Source: Streptomyces sp. NBC_01314 (GTDB taxonomy: Bacteria; Actinomycetota; Actinomycetes; Streptomycetales; Streptomycetaceae). Taken from it: a stretch of 64,000 bases of DNA. Where the stretch lies: NCBI RefSeq assembly GCF_041435215.1, contig NZ_CP108394.1, positions 5,704,001 to 5,768,000 of the forward strand, read 5' to 3'. Below the pieces are notes generated by a model. That model was not told the origin of the DNA and did no database searches. It saw only the letters and a list, made by a program, of their open reading frames with translations. Made by a program: the position numbers and the translations under genes. Shown piece by piece: positions 36,045-45,935 of this stretch (its first letter is position 1; each line of letters begins with the position of its first letter).

Positions 36045-37553
36045 GTGGACCTCGCCCTGGCGCCGGAGACCCTGGCGCGCTGGCAGTTCGGAATCACGAC
36101 CGTCTACCACTTCCTCTTCGTCCCGCTCACGATCTCGCTCGCCGCGCTCACCGCCGGCCTGCAGACCGCGTGGGTGCGCTCGGGGAAGGAGAAGTACCTC
36201 AAGGCCACCAAGTTCTGGGGCAAGCTGTTCCTGATCAACATCGCGATGGGTGTCGTCACCGGCATCGTGCAGGAGTTCCAGTTCGGCATGAACTGGTCCG
36301 ACTACTCCCGCTTCGTCGGTGATGTCTTCGGGGCCCCACTCGCCTTCGAGGCGCTGATCGCCTTCTTCTTCGAGTCCACCTTCATCGGACTGTGGATCTT
36401 CGGCTGGGACAAGCTTCCGCAGAAGATCCATCTGGCCTGCATCTGGATGGTCTCCATCGGCACGATCCTGTCGGCGTACTTCATCCTCGCGGCCAACTCC
36501 TGGATGCAGCACCCCGTCGGCTATCGGATCAACGAAGCCAAGGGCAGGGCCGAGCTCACCGACTTCTGGCTCGTCCTGACCCAGAACACCGCGCTCACCC
36601 AGGTCTTCCACACCCTGTCGGCCGCCTTCCTCGCCGGTGGCGCCTTCATGGTCGGCATCGCCGCCTTCCATCTGGCACGCAAGAAGCACATCCCGGTGAT
36701 GAAGACCTCGCTGCGACTCGGCCTGGTCACCGTGGTGATCGCCGGCCTGCTCACCGCGATCAGCGGCGACCTGCTCGGCAAGGTCATGTTCAAGCAGCAG
36801 CCGATGAAGATGGCCGCCGCCGAGGCCCTCTGGGACGGCGAGGCGCCCGCGCCCTTCTCCGTCTTCGCCTACGGCGACGTCGACAAGGGCCACAACAAGG
36901 TCGCCATCGAGGTCCCCGGTCTGCTGTCCTTCCTCGCCAACGACGACTTCGACTCGTACGTCCCCGGCATTAACGACGTCAACAAGGCCGAGCAGGCGAA
37001 GTACGGTCCCGGCGACTACCGGCCCAACATCCCCGTCGCCTACTGGGGGTTCCGCTGGATGATCGGCTTCGGCATGGCGTCCGTCGCCATCGGCGCCGTC
37101 GGACTCTGGCTCACCCGCAAGAAGTTCCTGCTGCCACAGCACCTCCGGGTCGGCGACGACGAGGTGCCGCATCTCGTACTGCTGCCGAAGAAGGCGCTGG
37201 GCCCGACCCTCACCAAGTGGTACTGGCGCATCGCGGTCCTGACCCTGGGTTTCCCGCTGATCGCCAGTTCCTGGGGCTGGATCTTCACCGAGATGGGCCG
37301 CCAGCCGTGGGTGGTCTACGGCGTGCTGCGCACCGAGGACGCGGTCTCCCCCGGTGTCTCCCAGGGCGAGATCCTCACCTCGATGATCGTCTTCACCGCG
37401 CTGTACGCCATCCTCGCCGTCGTCGAGGTCAAGCTGCTCGTGAAGTACGTCAAGGCGGGGCCGCCCGAGCTGACGGAGGCCGACCTCAACCCGCCCACGA
37501 AGATCGGCGGCGACTCCCGTGACGCCGACAAGCCGATGGCCTTCTCGTACTAG
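36045..37553 (+). CDS. cydA: Cytochrome bd ubiquinol/menaquinol oxidase subunit I
   Basis: 502 residues. H22 (YHFLFVP) is the predicted b595/d axial ligand; the family motif QEFQFGMNWSDYSRFVGDVFG lies at about 80. Nine membrane helices are seen, with a short Q loop, as in Gram-positive enzymes. It oxidises quinol and reduces O2 to water at high affinity. GTG 36045 with aaggaga 6 bp upstream. First gene behind the Rex operator. Confidence 0.97.
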   Translation: MDLALAPETLARWQFGITTVYHFLFVPLTISLAALTAGLQTAWVRSGKEKYLKATKFWGKLFLINIAMGVVTGIVQEFQFGMNWSDYSRFVGDVFGAPLAFEALIAFFFESTFIGLWIFGWDKLPQKIHLACIWMVSIGTILSAYFILAANSWMQHPVGYRINEAKGRAELTDFWLVLTQNTALTQVFHTLSAAFLAGGAFMVGIAAFHLARKKHIPVMKTSLRLGLVTVVIAGLLTAISGDLLGKVMFKQQPMKMAAAEALWDGEAPAPFSVFAYGDVDKGHNKVAIEVPGLLSFLANDDFDSYVPGINDVNKAEQAKYGPGDYRPNIPVAYWGFRWMIGFGMASVAIGAVGLWLTRKKFLLPQHLRVGDDEVPHLVLLPKKALGPTLTKWYWRIAVLTLGFPLIASSWGWIFTEMGRQPWVVYGVLRTEDAVSPGVSQGEILTSMIVFTALYAILAVVEVKLLVKYVKAGPPELTEADLNPPTKIGGDSRDADKPMAFSY

Positions 37554-37580
37554 GCCGCACCGGGCCAAGGGAGCACAGTC

Positions 37581-38585
37581 ATGGAACTTCACGACGTCTG
37601 GTTCATCCTCATCGCCGTCCTCTGGATCGGCTACTTCTTCCTGGAGGGCTTCGACTTCGGGGTCGGTGTCCTCACCAAGCTGCTGGCCAGGAACCGTCCG
37701 GAGAAGCGGGTCCTCATCAACACCATCGGGCCTGTCTGGGACGGCAACGAGGTGTGGCTGCTGTCGGCGGGCGGAGCGACCTTCGCCGCCTTCCCCGAGT
37801 GGTACGCCACGCTCTTCTCCGGCTTCTACCTGCCGCTGCTGCTCATCCTGGTCTGCCTGATCGTCCGAGGTGTCGCCTTCGAGTACCGGGTGAAGCGGCC
37901 CGAGGAGAACTGGCAGCGCAACTGGGAGACGGCGATCTTCTGGACCTCGCTGCTCCCCGCGTTTCTGTGGGGCGTGGCCTTCGCGAACATCGTGCGCGGT
38001 GTCAAGATCGACCGCGACTTCGAGTACGTGGGCACCCTCGCCGACCTGCTCAACCCCTACGCCCTGTTGGGCGGCCTGGTCACGCTGACGCTGTTCACCT
38101 TCCACGGGACGGTGTTCGTCGGTCTCAAGACCGTTGGGGACATCCGGGAGCGGGCGCGGAAGCTGGCGCTGCGCGTCGGGGCCGTGACGGCCGGACTGGC
38201 GCTGCTCTTCCTGCTCTGGACCCAGATCGAAAAGGGTGACGGCATGTCGCTGGTCGCGGCGGTCGTGGCGGTCGCCGCGCTCGTGACGGCATTGGCGGCG
38301 GTGCGAGCGGGGCGCGAGGGCTGGGCGTTCGCCCTGTCGGGGGTCACCATCGTGGCTGCCGTCGCGATGCTCTTCCTCACGCTCTTCCCGAACGTCATGC
38401 CCTCCTCGCTGAACGAGGACTGGAGCCTCACGGTCACCAACGCCTCGTCCAGCCCGTACACCCTGAAGATCATGACGTGGTGTGCGGCCATCGCCACGCC
38501 GGTCGTGATGCTCTATCAGGGGTGGACGTACTGGGTGTTCCGCAAGCGGATCGGTACACAGCACATCGCCGAGTCGGCTCACTGA
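37581..38585 (+). CDS. cydB: Cytochrome bd oxidase subunit II
   Basis: 334 residues with eight membrane helices. The family segments are FFLEGFDFGVGVL, GPVWDGNEVWLL, and FEYRVKRPEENWQRNWE. Partner of CydA. ATG 37581 has aaggga 7 bp upstream, 27 bp after cydA. Confidence 0.97.
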   Translation: MELHDVWFILIAVLWIGYFFLEGFDFGVGVLTKLLARNRPEKRVLINTIGPVWDGNEVWLLSAGGATFAAFPEWYATLFSGFYLPLLLILVCLIVRGVAFEYRVKRPEENWQRNWETAIFWTSLLPAFLWGVAFANIVRGVKIDRDFEYVGTLADLLNPYALLGGLVTLTLFTFHGTVFVGLKTVGDIRERARKLALRVGAVTAGLALLFLLWTQIEKGDGMSLVAAVVAVAALVTALAAVRAGREGWAFALSGVTIVAAVAMLFLTLFPNVMPSSLNEDWSLTVTNASSSPYTLKIMTWCAAIATPVVMLYQGWTYWVFRKRIGTQHIAESAH

Positions 38586-38612
38586 GTCCCGGTGAGGAGG
38601 CATGTTTCATGA

Positions 38613-38628
38613 TGTTTCACGTGAAACA
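38613..38628. other. parS site
   Basis: Exact tgtttcacgtgaaaca, first of three within 100 bp, after cydB. A half-site (catgtttcat) abuts it on the left. Confidence 0.93.
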
Positions 38629-38661
38629 TCGTCAAGCGAGCTTCCTCAGGCCGAAGAGGCA

Positions 38662-38677
38662 TGTTTCACGTGAAACA
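38662..38677. other. parS site
   Basis: Exact tgtttcacgtgaaaca, 49 bp from the previous copy. Confidence 0.93.
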
Positions 38678-38695
38678 TGCCTGCTGAGAAGAGGG

Positions 38696-38711
38696 TGTTT
38701 CACGTGAAACC
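38696..38711. other. parS site overlapping the cydCD start
   Basis: tgtttcacgtgaaacc, one mismatch at the last base, 34 bp from the previous copy. The probable GTG start of cydCD (38704-38706) lies inside it. Confidence 0.85.
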
Positions 38712-41700
38712 GATCGACCCACGACTGCTGCGGTACGCCCGCGCTACCCGCCTCTTTCTGATGGTGGTCGTCGGACTGGGTGTCGTCGGAGCCGCGCTCG
38801 TCATCGCGCAGGCCATGCTCATCGCCGAAGTGGTGGTCGGCGCCTTCGAATACGGGATGTCGGTAGCCGAACTCCGCACTCCCCTGCTGCTCTTGGCGGC
38901 AGTTGCGCTGGGGCGGGGCCTGGTCTCCTGGCTGACCGAGCTGGCCGCGCATCGCGCGAGTGCGGCGGTGAAGTCGGAGTTGCGGGGACGGCTGCTGGAG
39001 CGGGCCACCGCGCTGGGGCCCGGCTGGCTGAGCGGGCAGCGCACCGGCTCGCTGGTCGCCCTCGCCACCCGGGGGGTCGACGCGCTCGACGACTACTTCT
39101 CGCGCTATCTGCCGCAGCTGGGTCTTGCCGTCGTCGTGCCCGTCGCGGTACTCGCGCGGATCGTCACCGAGGACTGGGTGTCGGCCGCGATCATCGTCGG
39201 CACGCTGCCACTGATCCCGGTCTTCATGGTGCTCATCGGCTGGGCGACCCGCTCGCAGATGGACCGTCAGTGGCGGCTGCTGTCACAGCTGTCGGGGCAC
39301 TTCCTGGACGTCGTCGCCGGGCTGCCGACGTTGAAGGTGTTCGGCCGGGCCAAGGCCCAGGCCGAGTCGATCAAGCGGATCACCGGCGAGTACCGGCAGG
39401 CGACCATGCGGACGCTGCGGATCGCCTTTCTGTCGTCCTTCGCGCTGGAGCTGCTCGCGACGATCTCGGTCGCGCTGGTCGCGGTCACCATCGGCATGCG
39501 GCTCGTGCACGGCGAGATGGACCTGTACATCGGGCTGGTCATCCTCGTGCTGGCCCCCGAGGCCTATCTGCCGGTCCGGCAGGTGGGCGCCCAGTTCCAC
39601 GCGGCCGCCGAGGGGCTCGCGGCGGCCGAGGAGATCTTCGAGGTCCTGGAGACACCGTTGCCGGCGTCAGGGACAGAGCCCGTCCCGTCCGCCGGTGACA
39701 TCCACTTCGACGGGGTGACCGTCCGGTACCCAGGGCGGTCGTACGAGGCGGTCTCGGACGTAGCCCTCGCGGTGGCCCCTGGGGAGACCGTGGCCCTCGT
39801 CGGCCCGAGCGGTGTGGGCAAGTCGACGCTGCTGAACGTTCTGTTGGGGTTCACGGAGGCGACGGCGGGCGGGGTGCGGGTCGGGGGAGTCGATCTCGCC
39901 TCGCTCGACCTGGACGAGTGGCGTTCGCGCGTGGCCTGGGTGCCGCAGCGGCCGCATCTGTACGCCGGGTCGATCACCGAGAACGTACGGCTGGCCCGTC
40001 CGGACGCGGATGACGCGGCGGTGCGGCGGGCGCTCGGCGACGCGGGGGCGCTTCAGTTCGTTGACGCGCTGCCCGCCCGGGCCGAGACGGTCCTCGGTGA
40101 GGACGGCGCCGGGCTCTCCGCCGGGCAGCGGCAACGGTTGGCCCTCGCCCGCGCGTTCCTCGCCGACCGCCCCGTGTTGCTCCTGGACGAGCCGACGGCC
40201 TCGCTCGACGGGGAGACCGAGGCGGAGGTCGTGGAGGCGGTACGGCGGCTGGCGGTGGGTCGGACCGTGCTGTTGGTGGTCCACCGGCCGGCACTGCTGA
40301 GGGTGGCGGACCGGGTGGTGCGGATGGAAGGGCGGGCGGCTGAGGTGCTGCCCACCCATGTGCTTCCGTCGTGGGAACCCGTCGGTTCGCTCGCGCCGCG
40401 CCAGCGAGAGGCAGGGGAGGCGCTGGGAGAGTCCGGTGTTCCCGGAACAGCGGTCGTGCGGGCCGTCGGTGCGAGGGCGGACGAGAAGGCTGCTGCCGTG
40501 CGGGCACCCTTCGACACGGCTGGGGCAGGAACAGGAACAGGAACAGGGGGCGGGGCTGGGGCAAGTGTGGGAGGCGGGACTCAGGCGGCCGGGAGGATGG
40601 TGCCTCGTCCCGACACGACGCCCCCCGCCTCTCGGCGAGGTGTACTCGGCCGCGTCCGCCACATGGCCGGCCCGCGCAGAGGTCGGCTCGCCCTCGCCCT
40701 CCTGCTGGGCAGCCTCGCGCTGGGCAGCGCCGTCGGGTTGATGGCGACCTCCGGATGGCTGATCTCTCGGGCCTCGCAGCAGCCTCCGGTGCTGTATTTG
40801 ATGGTTGCGGTGACGGCGACGCGGGCGTTCGGGATTGGGCGGGCGGTGTTCAGGTACGCGGAGCGGCTGGTGTCGCACGACACCGTGCTGCGGATGCTGG
40901 CCGACACCAGGGTGGCCGTCTACCGGCGCCTGGAGCGGCTGGCACCCGCTGGACTGCGGACGACCCGGCGAGGCGATCTGCTCACACGGTTGGTCGCCGA
41001 TGTGGACGCCCTGCAGGACTATTGGGTGCGCTGGCTGCTGCCCGCCGGGGCCGCGGTGGCCGTCTCCGCCGCCTCCGTCGGGTTCACCGCCTGGCTCCTG
41101 CCCGAAGCCGGCGCGGCTCTCGCCGTCGGGCTGCTCGCCGCCGGGGCCGGGGTGCCCCTCGTGACCGGGGCCGTGGCCCGGCGGGCGGAGCACCGGCTGG
41201 CGCCGGCCCGCGGGGTGCTCGCCACCCGCGTGGCCGACCTGCTGACCGGCACCGCCGAGTTGACGGTCGCAGGGGCCCTGCCGGCGCGTACCGCCGAGGT
41301 ACGGCAGGCCGACCATGCGCTCACCCGGATCGCCTCCCGAGCCGCCACCGCCACCGCGCTCGGTGACGGGCTCACCGCACTCGTCTCCGGGCTCACCGTC
41401 GCCGCCACCGCGCTCTTCGGCGCACAGGCCGTCGGCGACGGACGGTTGAGCGGTGTGGTCATGGCCGTCGTCGTGCTCACCCCGTTGGCCGCGTTCGAGG
41501 CGGTGCTGGGAATGCCACTGGCCGCCCAGTTTCGCCAGCGGGTGACCAGGAGCGCGGAGCGCGTGTACGAGGTGCTGGACGCCCCCGACCCCGTACGTGA
41601 ACCGGAGGAGGCGGCCGAGGCACCGGGGTCGCCGTTCCCGCTGCGGCTCGAAGGGCTCGGCGCGCGGTATGCCGGGCAGGACCGGGACGCGCTCGCCGGG

Positions 41701-42435
41701 CTGGATCTCACCTTCGAACAAGGGCGCAGGATCGCGGTGGTCGGTGTCTCGGGGGCCGGCAAGACGACGCTCGCACAGGTGCTGCTGCGCTTCCTGGACG
41801 CGCGGGAAGGGACGTACACGCTGGGCGGCGTGGACGCGTACGCGCTCGACGGGGACACGGTACGGCGACTCGTGGGGCTGTGCGCCCAGGACGCGCACCT
41901 CTTCGACAGTTCGGTGCGGGAGAACCTGCTGCTCGCCCGGAAGGACGCGGGCGAGGTGGAACTGCGGGACGCGCTCGCTCGGGCGCGGCTGCTCGACTGG
42001 GCCGACGAACTGCCCGATGGACTGGACACCCTGATCGGCGAGCACGGGGCGCGGCTGTCAGGCGGCCAGCGTCAGCGACTCGCCCTCGCTCGCGCGTTGC
42101 TGGCCGACTTCCCCGTCCTCGTCCTCGACGAGCCCGCGGAACACCTGGACCTGCCGACGGCCGACGCGCTCACCGCGGACCTGCTGGCCGCGACCGAGGG
42201 CCGTACGACCCTGTTGATCACCCATCGGCTGGCCGGACTCGAGGCCGTGGACGAGGTCGTCGTGCTGGCGGAGGGACGCGTCGCGCAGCGCGGAACCTAT
42301 GCGGAACTGGCCGTGATCGACGGCCCCTTGCGGGCGATGGTGGAGCGGGAGGCGGCGGGGGGAACTGTTGACCGGGGTCTGAGCGCCTCGCCGCGGTCGA
42401 GGGGACGACGGTGGTGTGCCAGGCGCCCCCGCTGA
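38704..42435 (+). CDS. cydCD: Fused CydD-CydC glutathione/cysteine ABC exporter
   Basis: About 1243 residues in two ABC exporter halves. The first transmembrane part is followed by a nucleotide-binding domain with Walker A GPSGVGKST (about 370), signature LSAGQRQRLALARA and Walker B VLLLDEPTASLDG. A Gly/Thr/Ala-rich linker of about 65 residues leads to the second half (Walker A GVSGAGKTT about 1014; signature LSGGQRQRLALARALL). CydDC exports thiols and is required for assembly of the bd oxidase. Separate cydC and cydD genes are usual; the fusion is common in Streptomyces. Start GTG 38704 gives MKPIDPRLLRYARATR; ATG 38677 and GTG 38695 upstream would place a parS site within the N-terminus. 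Confidence 0.93.
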   Translation: MKPIDPRLLRYARATRLFLMVVVGLGVVGAALVIAQAMLIAEVVVGAFEYGMSVAELRTPLLLLAAVALGRGLVSWLTELAAHRASAAVKSELRGRLLERATALGPGWLSGQRTGSLVALATRGVDALDDYFSRYLPQLGLAVVVPVAVLARIVTEDWVSAAIIVGTLPLIPVFMVLIGWATRSQMDRQWRLLSQLSGHFLDVVAGLPTLKVFGRAKAQAESIKRITGEYRQATMRTLRIAFLSSFALELLATISVALVAVTIGMRLVHGEMDLYIGLVILVLAPEAYLPVRQVGAQFHAAAEGLAAAEEIFEVLETPLPASGTEPVPSAGDIHFDGVTVRYPGRSYEAVSDVALAVAPGETVALVGPSGVGKSTLLNVLLGFTEATAGGVRVGGVDLASLDLDEWRSRVAWVPQRPHLYAGSITENVRLARPDADDAAVRRALGDAGALQFVDALPARAETVLGEDGAGLSAGQRQRLALARAFLADRPVLLLDEPTASLDGETEAEVVEAVRRLAVGRTVLLVVHRPALLRVADRVVRMEGRAAEVLPTHVLPSWEPVGSLAPRQREAGEALGESGVPGTAVVRAVGARADEKAAAVRAPFDTAGAGTGTGTGGGAGASVGGGTQAAGRMVPRPDTTPPASRRGVLGRVRHMAGPRRGRLALALLLGSLALGSAVGLMATSGWLISRASQQPPVLYLMVAVTATRAFGIGRAVFRYAERLVSHDTVLRMLADTRVAVYRRLERLAPAGLRTTRRGDLLTRLVADVDALQDYWVRWLLPAGAAVAVSAASVGFTAWLLPEAGAALAVGLLAAGAGVPLVTGAVARRAEHRLAPARGVLATRVADLLTGTAELTVAGALPARTAEVRQADHALTRIASRAATATALGDGLTALVSGLTVAATALFGAQAVGDGRLSGVVMAVVVLTPLAAFEAVLGMPLAAQFRQRVTRSAERVYEVLDAPDPVREPEEAAEAPGSPFPLRLEGLGARYAGQDRDALAGLDLTFEQGRRIAVVGVSGAGKTTLAQVLLRFLDAREGTYTLGGVDAYALDGDTVRRLVGLCAQDAHLFDSSVRENLLLARKDAGEVELRDALARARLLDWADELPDGLDTLIGEHGARLSGGQRQRLALARALLADFPVLVLDEPAEHLDLPTADALTADLLAATEGRTTLLITHRLAGLEAVDEVVVLAEGRVAQRGTYAELAVIDGPLRAMVEREAAGGTVDRGLSASPRSRGRRWCARRPR

Positions 42436-42764
42436 GCGCCGCCGCTGTCGCGCACCGCCCACTGCCGACGGGCGGCTGTCGTGTTGTCGGCTGCGGTCCG
42501 AGGCAGGCAGCCGCGGAGTGGCATCGGTGGTTCGGTTCGCCGCCTTTCCCTGTTCCGGTGCCGCTCCCTCAAGTTCTGCCTGCGTGGCCTCCTCTGACCA
42601 GGACCGTCTAGTACGGCCCGGCCCCGCCCACAAGTCTCCGCGCCGAACACGCCGCGGTCAGGTTCCTGTTCGGCCCAGCGCCCTTGGACCGTCCGGGGCA
42701 CTGTGTCCCCCAGCTGTACGACTCGAACAGGACTGTGGCGCTGGATCGGGCCACGATCGCTGAC
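42436..42764. other. 330-bp gap after cydCD
   Basis: Nothing recognisable; no strong terminator, RNA or repeat is seen between cydCD and the peptidase gene. Confidence 0.4.
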
Positions 42765-43829
42765 ATGCGCTTCTCTCGCCGACACCCGCTGTTCGTCGTC
42801 GTGCTGCTGTGCGCCTCGGCGGTTCTTGTGGCCCGGCCGACGGCGGCCGACAGCGACGGGGGCGGAGCCCGGGGCGCGTCCGACGAGGCAGGGACCAGCG
42901 CCCAGGTGGCGCGGTTGTTCGAGGAAGCGGCGGTGGCGACACAGCGGTACGAGGCGGGCCGGCGGGCGGCGGTGGCGCAGAAGACGAAGGCGAAACGGTT
43001 GGAGGAGCTGCTCGGGCGGGAGCGGAAGCAGATCGCGGTGCTGAACGCGGACCTCGGCCGGATCGCGCGCGCCCAGTACCGCGAGGGCGGCGGGGTGCCG
43101 TACACCGCACAGATGCTGTTCGCCGAGGATCTGGAGGAGCTGATGCGGGGGCAGCGGGCTGTCTGGCAGACCGATCTGGCGGTCAACAACGCTGTGACGA
43201 AGAACCGCCGCGCGGAGGCGAGGCTCGCCGAGGACGAGAGGAAGGCCGCTGCGGTGTGGCGGGCGCTGGAGGAGTGGAAGACCGGACTTGCCGGGATCAA
43301 GCAGGCGATCCAGCAGAAGCTGGAGGAGGCGCAGTGGACGCTCCAGGGGCAGGCTGACGCGGCGGTTGCGGCAGGTGCCTGCCGGGGAGCCGTCCGGCTC
43401 GACCAGCCGGACGGCGGGCCCTCGAGCGCGTGGGTCACGCCTGTGGACACGTACGAACTCTCCGCGGGCTACGGCAGCGGTGGTGAACGCTGGGCCAGTC
43501 AGCACACCGGGCAGGACTTCGCGGTGCCGATCGGCACGCCGGTGCGGGCCGTCGGGGCTGGACGGGTGGTGAAGGTGTCGTGCGGGGGTGCCTTCGGCAT
43601 CGAGATCGTCATCGAACACGCGGACGGCTACTACACGCAGTACGCGCATCTCGCCGCCGTCACCGTCGACCAGGGCGAACGGGTGGCGCCGGGGCAGTGG
43701 ATCGGCCAGTCGGGCACCACCGGCAACTCCACCGGACCGCACCTGCACTTCGAGGTACGGGTCACCCCGGAGCTGGGTTCGAGCGTGGACCCCGTGCCGT
43801 GGCTGCGGAACCACGGGGTGGAGTTGTAG
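42765..43829 (+). CDS. M23 (LytM-like) secreted peptidase with coiled coil
   Basis: 354 residues. A signal peptide (RFSRRHPLFVVVLLCASAVLVARPTAADS) is followed by a long charged helical region (about 50-200) and a C-terminal M23 domain. Zinc ligands are H247 (HTGQDF), H326 and H328 (HLHFEV). Coiled-coil plus LytM is the EnvC/RipA-like design for peptidoglycan cleavage or for activating other hydrolases. ATG 42765 was chosen because it begins the signal peptide. Confidence 0.88.
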   Translation: MRFSRRHPLFVVVLLCASAVLVARPTAADSDGGGARGASDEAGTSAQVARLFEEAAVATQRYEAGRRAAVAQKTKAKRLEELLGRERKQIAVLNADLGRIARAQYREGGGVPYTAQMLFAEDLEELMRGQRAVWQTDLAVNNAVTKNRRAEARLAEDERKAAAVWRALEEWKTGLAGIKQAIQQKLEEAQWTLQGQADAAVAAGACRGAVRLDQPDGGPSSAWVTPVDTYELSAGYGSGGERWASQHTGQDFAVPIGTPVRAVGAGRVVKVSCGGAFGIEIVIEHADGYYTQYAHLAAVTVDQGERVAPGQWIGQSGTTGNSTGPHLHFEVRVTPELGSSVDPVPWLRNHGVEL

Positions 43830-43965
43830 CCGACCGCTCCGGTACCGGGTCGGCTGTGGGCGAACCGGCGCTCACGAGCGCAGCAGCGGCCGTGGGGCAG
43901 CACGGCGGTGGTGAGCGCAGCCGCGGTGGTGGGCGGAGCGGCGCTGGTGGGTCGGCGGTCGCCGG

Positions 43966-44844
43966 CTACAGCCGTTCCGCCAGCAGCCGTTCGATCACGA
44001 CCGCCACGCCGTCCTCGTTGTTGGCCACGGTCCGGCCGGATGCCGCCGCCAGGACCTCCGGATGCGCGTTGCCCATGGCGTACGACCGACCCGCCCAGGT
44101 GAGCATCTCGACGTCGTTCGGCATGTCGCCGAAGGCGACGACCTCCTCGTGGGAGATACCGCGCTCGGCGCAGCACAGGGCGAGGGTGCTGGCCTTGGAG
44201 ACGCCCGGTCCGCTGATCTCCAGCAGTGCGCTGGGGCTGGAGCGGGTGATGGCGGCACGGTCGCCGACGGCGATACGGGCGGTGGCGAGGAAATCGTCGG
44301 GGTCGATCGAGGGGTGGTACGCGAGGATCTTCAGCACCGGCTCGTCGTCGGCCACACCACCCGGGGCCAGCAGCTTCTCGGCGGGCGCGAGGCCATCGGG
44401 GATCTCCATGTGGAGCTTCGGGTACTCGGGCTCCTGATGGAAGCCGTACGTCTGCTCGACCGCGTACACCGTGCCCGGCGCGGCATCGCGCAGCAGCCGT
44501 ACGGCGTCGAGAGCGTTCTCCCGCGCGAGCTCGCGGACCTTGACGAAACGATGAGCGCCCGGGCCGCCGTGCAGGTCGACCACGGCGGCGCCGTTTCCGC
44601 AGATCGCGAGGCCGTGGCCGTGCACGTGTTCGCTGACGACGTCCATCCAGCGGGCCGGGCGGCCGGTGACGAAGAAGACCTCGACGCCGGCCTTCTCGGC
44701 GGCCGCGAGGGCGGCTACGGTGCGGGGGGAGACCGACTTGTCGTCGCGGAGCAGGGTGCCGTCGAGGTCCGTGGCTATCAGCCGGAGCGGGACGGTCGGG
44801 GCCGGGGTCTCGGGCTGTCTCGTCGCTGAGGTCACGGACCCCAT
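43966..44844 (-). CDS. Cof-type HAD-IIB phosphatase
   Basis: 292 residues. Motif I DLDGTLL, cap domain, then motif IV region [20 protein letters not shown] enzymes dephosphorylate sugar phosphates, nucleotides or cofactor precursors. A second paralogue lies at 56009-56899. ATG 44844; GTG 44835 is an alternative. Confidence 0.9.
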   Translation of the reverse strand: MGSVTSATRQPETPAPTVPLRLIATDLDGTLLRDDKSVSPRTVAALAAAEKAGVEVFFVTGRPARWMDVVSEHVHGHGLAICGNGAAVVDLHGGPGAHRFVKVRELARENALDAVRLLRDAAPGTVYAVEQTYGFHQEPEYPKLHMEIPDGLAPAEKLLAPGGVADDEPVLKILAYHPSIDPDDFLATARIAVGDRAAITRSSPSALLEISGPGVSKASTLALCCAERGISHEEVVAFGDMPNDVEMLTWAGRSYAMGNAHPEVLAAASGRTVANNEDGVAVVIERLLAERL

Positions 44845-44996
44845 TGTCGCGCATATGCGTGCACGGTCGTGCAGGCGCCCGCACAGGTGAGTGATTACCG
44901 CTCTGGACCACCCGTCACCTGCGCTGTCACAACCGGCCGTGCCGTGCTTCCACGAGCAGTCGCCCTCTCCCGGACCGCGACCGCTCCGGGGCGCTC

Positions 44997-45899
44997 TCAG
45001 CCCAGCTGGGCCGGTGCTTCCATGGCGATCCGCTCGAAGACCTTCTCGTCCGCGGCGAAGTCAGAGTCCGGGATCGGCCAGTGGATCACGATGTCGGTGA
45101 AGCCCAGCTCGGCGTGGCGGCCCGCGAAGTCCACGAACGCGTCCAGCGACTCCAGCGGTCGACCGCGGTCCGGGGTGAAGCCCGTGAGGAGGATCTTGTC
45201 GAGCCGGGCCGTGTCCCTGCCGAGCGCGGCGGCCGTGTCGGCCAGCCTCTCGACCTGTCCGCGAATGGCTTGAACCGACTGTTCGGGGGTGCCCGACGCG
45301 AACAGCTTGGGGTCCCCGGTGGTCACCCACGCCTGCCCGTACCGTGCGGCCAGCCGCATCCCGCGCGGACCGGTGGCGGCGACGGCGAAGGGCAGCCGGG
45401 GGCGCTGGACGCAGCCGGGGATGTTGCGGGCCTCATGTGCGGAGTAGTGGTCGCCCTCGTACGAGACGGAGTCCTCGGTGAGCAGCCGGTCGAGCAGGGG
45501 GACGAACTCGGCGAACCGGTCGGCGCGCTCACGCGGCGTCCACGGGTCCTGGCCCAGCACGGTGGCGTCGAAGCCGGTGCCGCCCGCGCCGACGCCGAGG
45601 GTGATCCGGCCGCCCGAGATGTCGTCGAGGGAAATCAGTTCCTTGGCGAGGGTCACCGGGTGGCGGAAGTTCGGCGAGGTCACGAGCGTGCCGAGGCGAA
45701 GCCGGTCGGTGACTGCGGCTGCCGCGGTCAGGGTGGGCACGGCGCCGAACCACGGCCCGTCCCGGAAGGTCCGCCACGACAGGTGGTCGTACGTGAACGC
45801 GGTGTGGAACCCGAGCTGCTCGGCCCGCTGCCACATGTCGCGGCCGCCCTCGTGCCAGCGGAGGTACGGCAGGATCACGGTGCTCAGACGCAGACTCAT
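44997..45899 (-). CDS. LLM-class flavin/F420-dependent oxidoreductase
   Basis: 300 residues of the luciferase-like monooxygenase fold (TIM barrel): [53 protein letters not shown]. Streptomyces proteins of this group commonly use F420; the substrate is unknown. It is one of three same-strand genes with kptA upstream. Confidence 0.85.
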   Translation of the reverse strand: MSLRLSTVILPYLRWHEGGRDMWQRAEQLGFHTAFTYDHLSWRTFRDGPWFGAVPTLTAAAAVTDRLRLGTLVTSPNFRHPVTLAKELISLDDISGGRITLGVGAGGTGFDATVLGQDPWTPRERADRFAEFVPLLDRLLTEDSVSYEGDHYSAHEARNIPGCVQRPRLPFAVAATGPRGMRLAARYGQAWVTTGDPKLFASGTPEQSVQAIRGQVERLADTAAALGRDTARLDKILLTGFTPDRGRPLESLDAFVDFAGRHAELGFTDIVIHWPIPDSDFAADEKVFERIAMEAPAQLG

Positions 45900-45935
45900 G
45901 CATCGAGCGTAAGGGCAGCCGTCGGGTGGTCCCGC

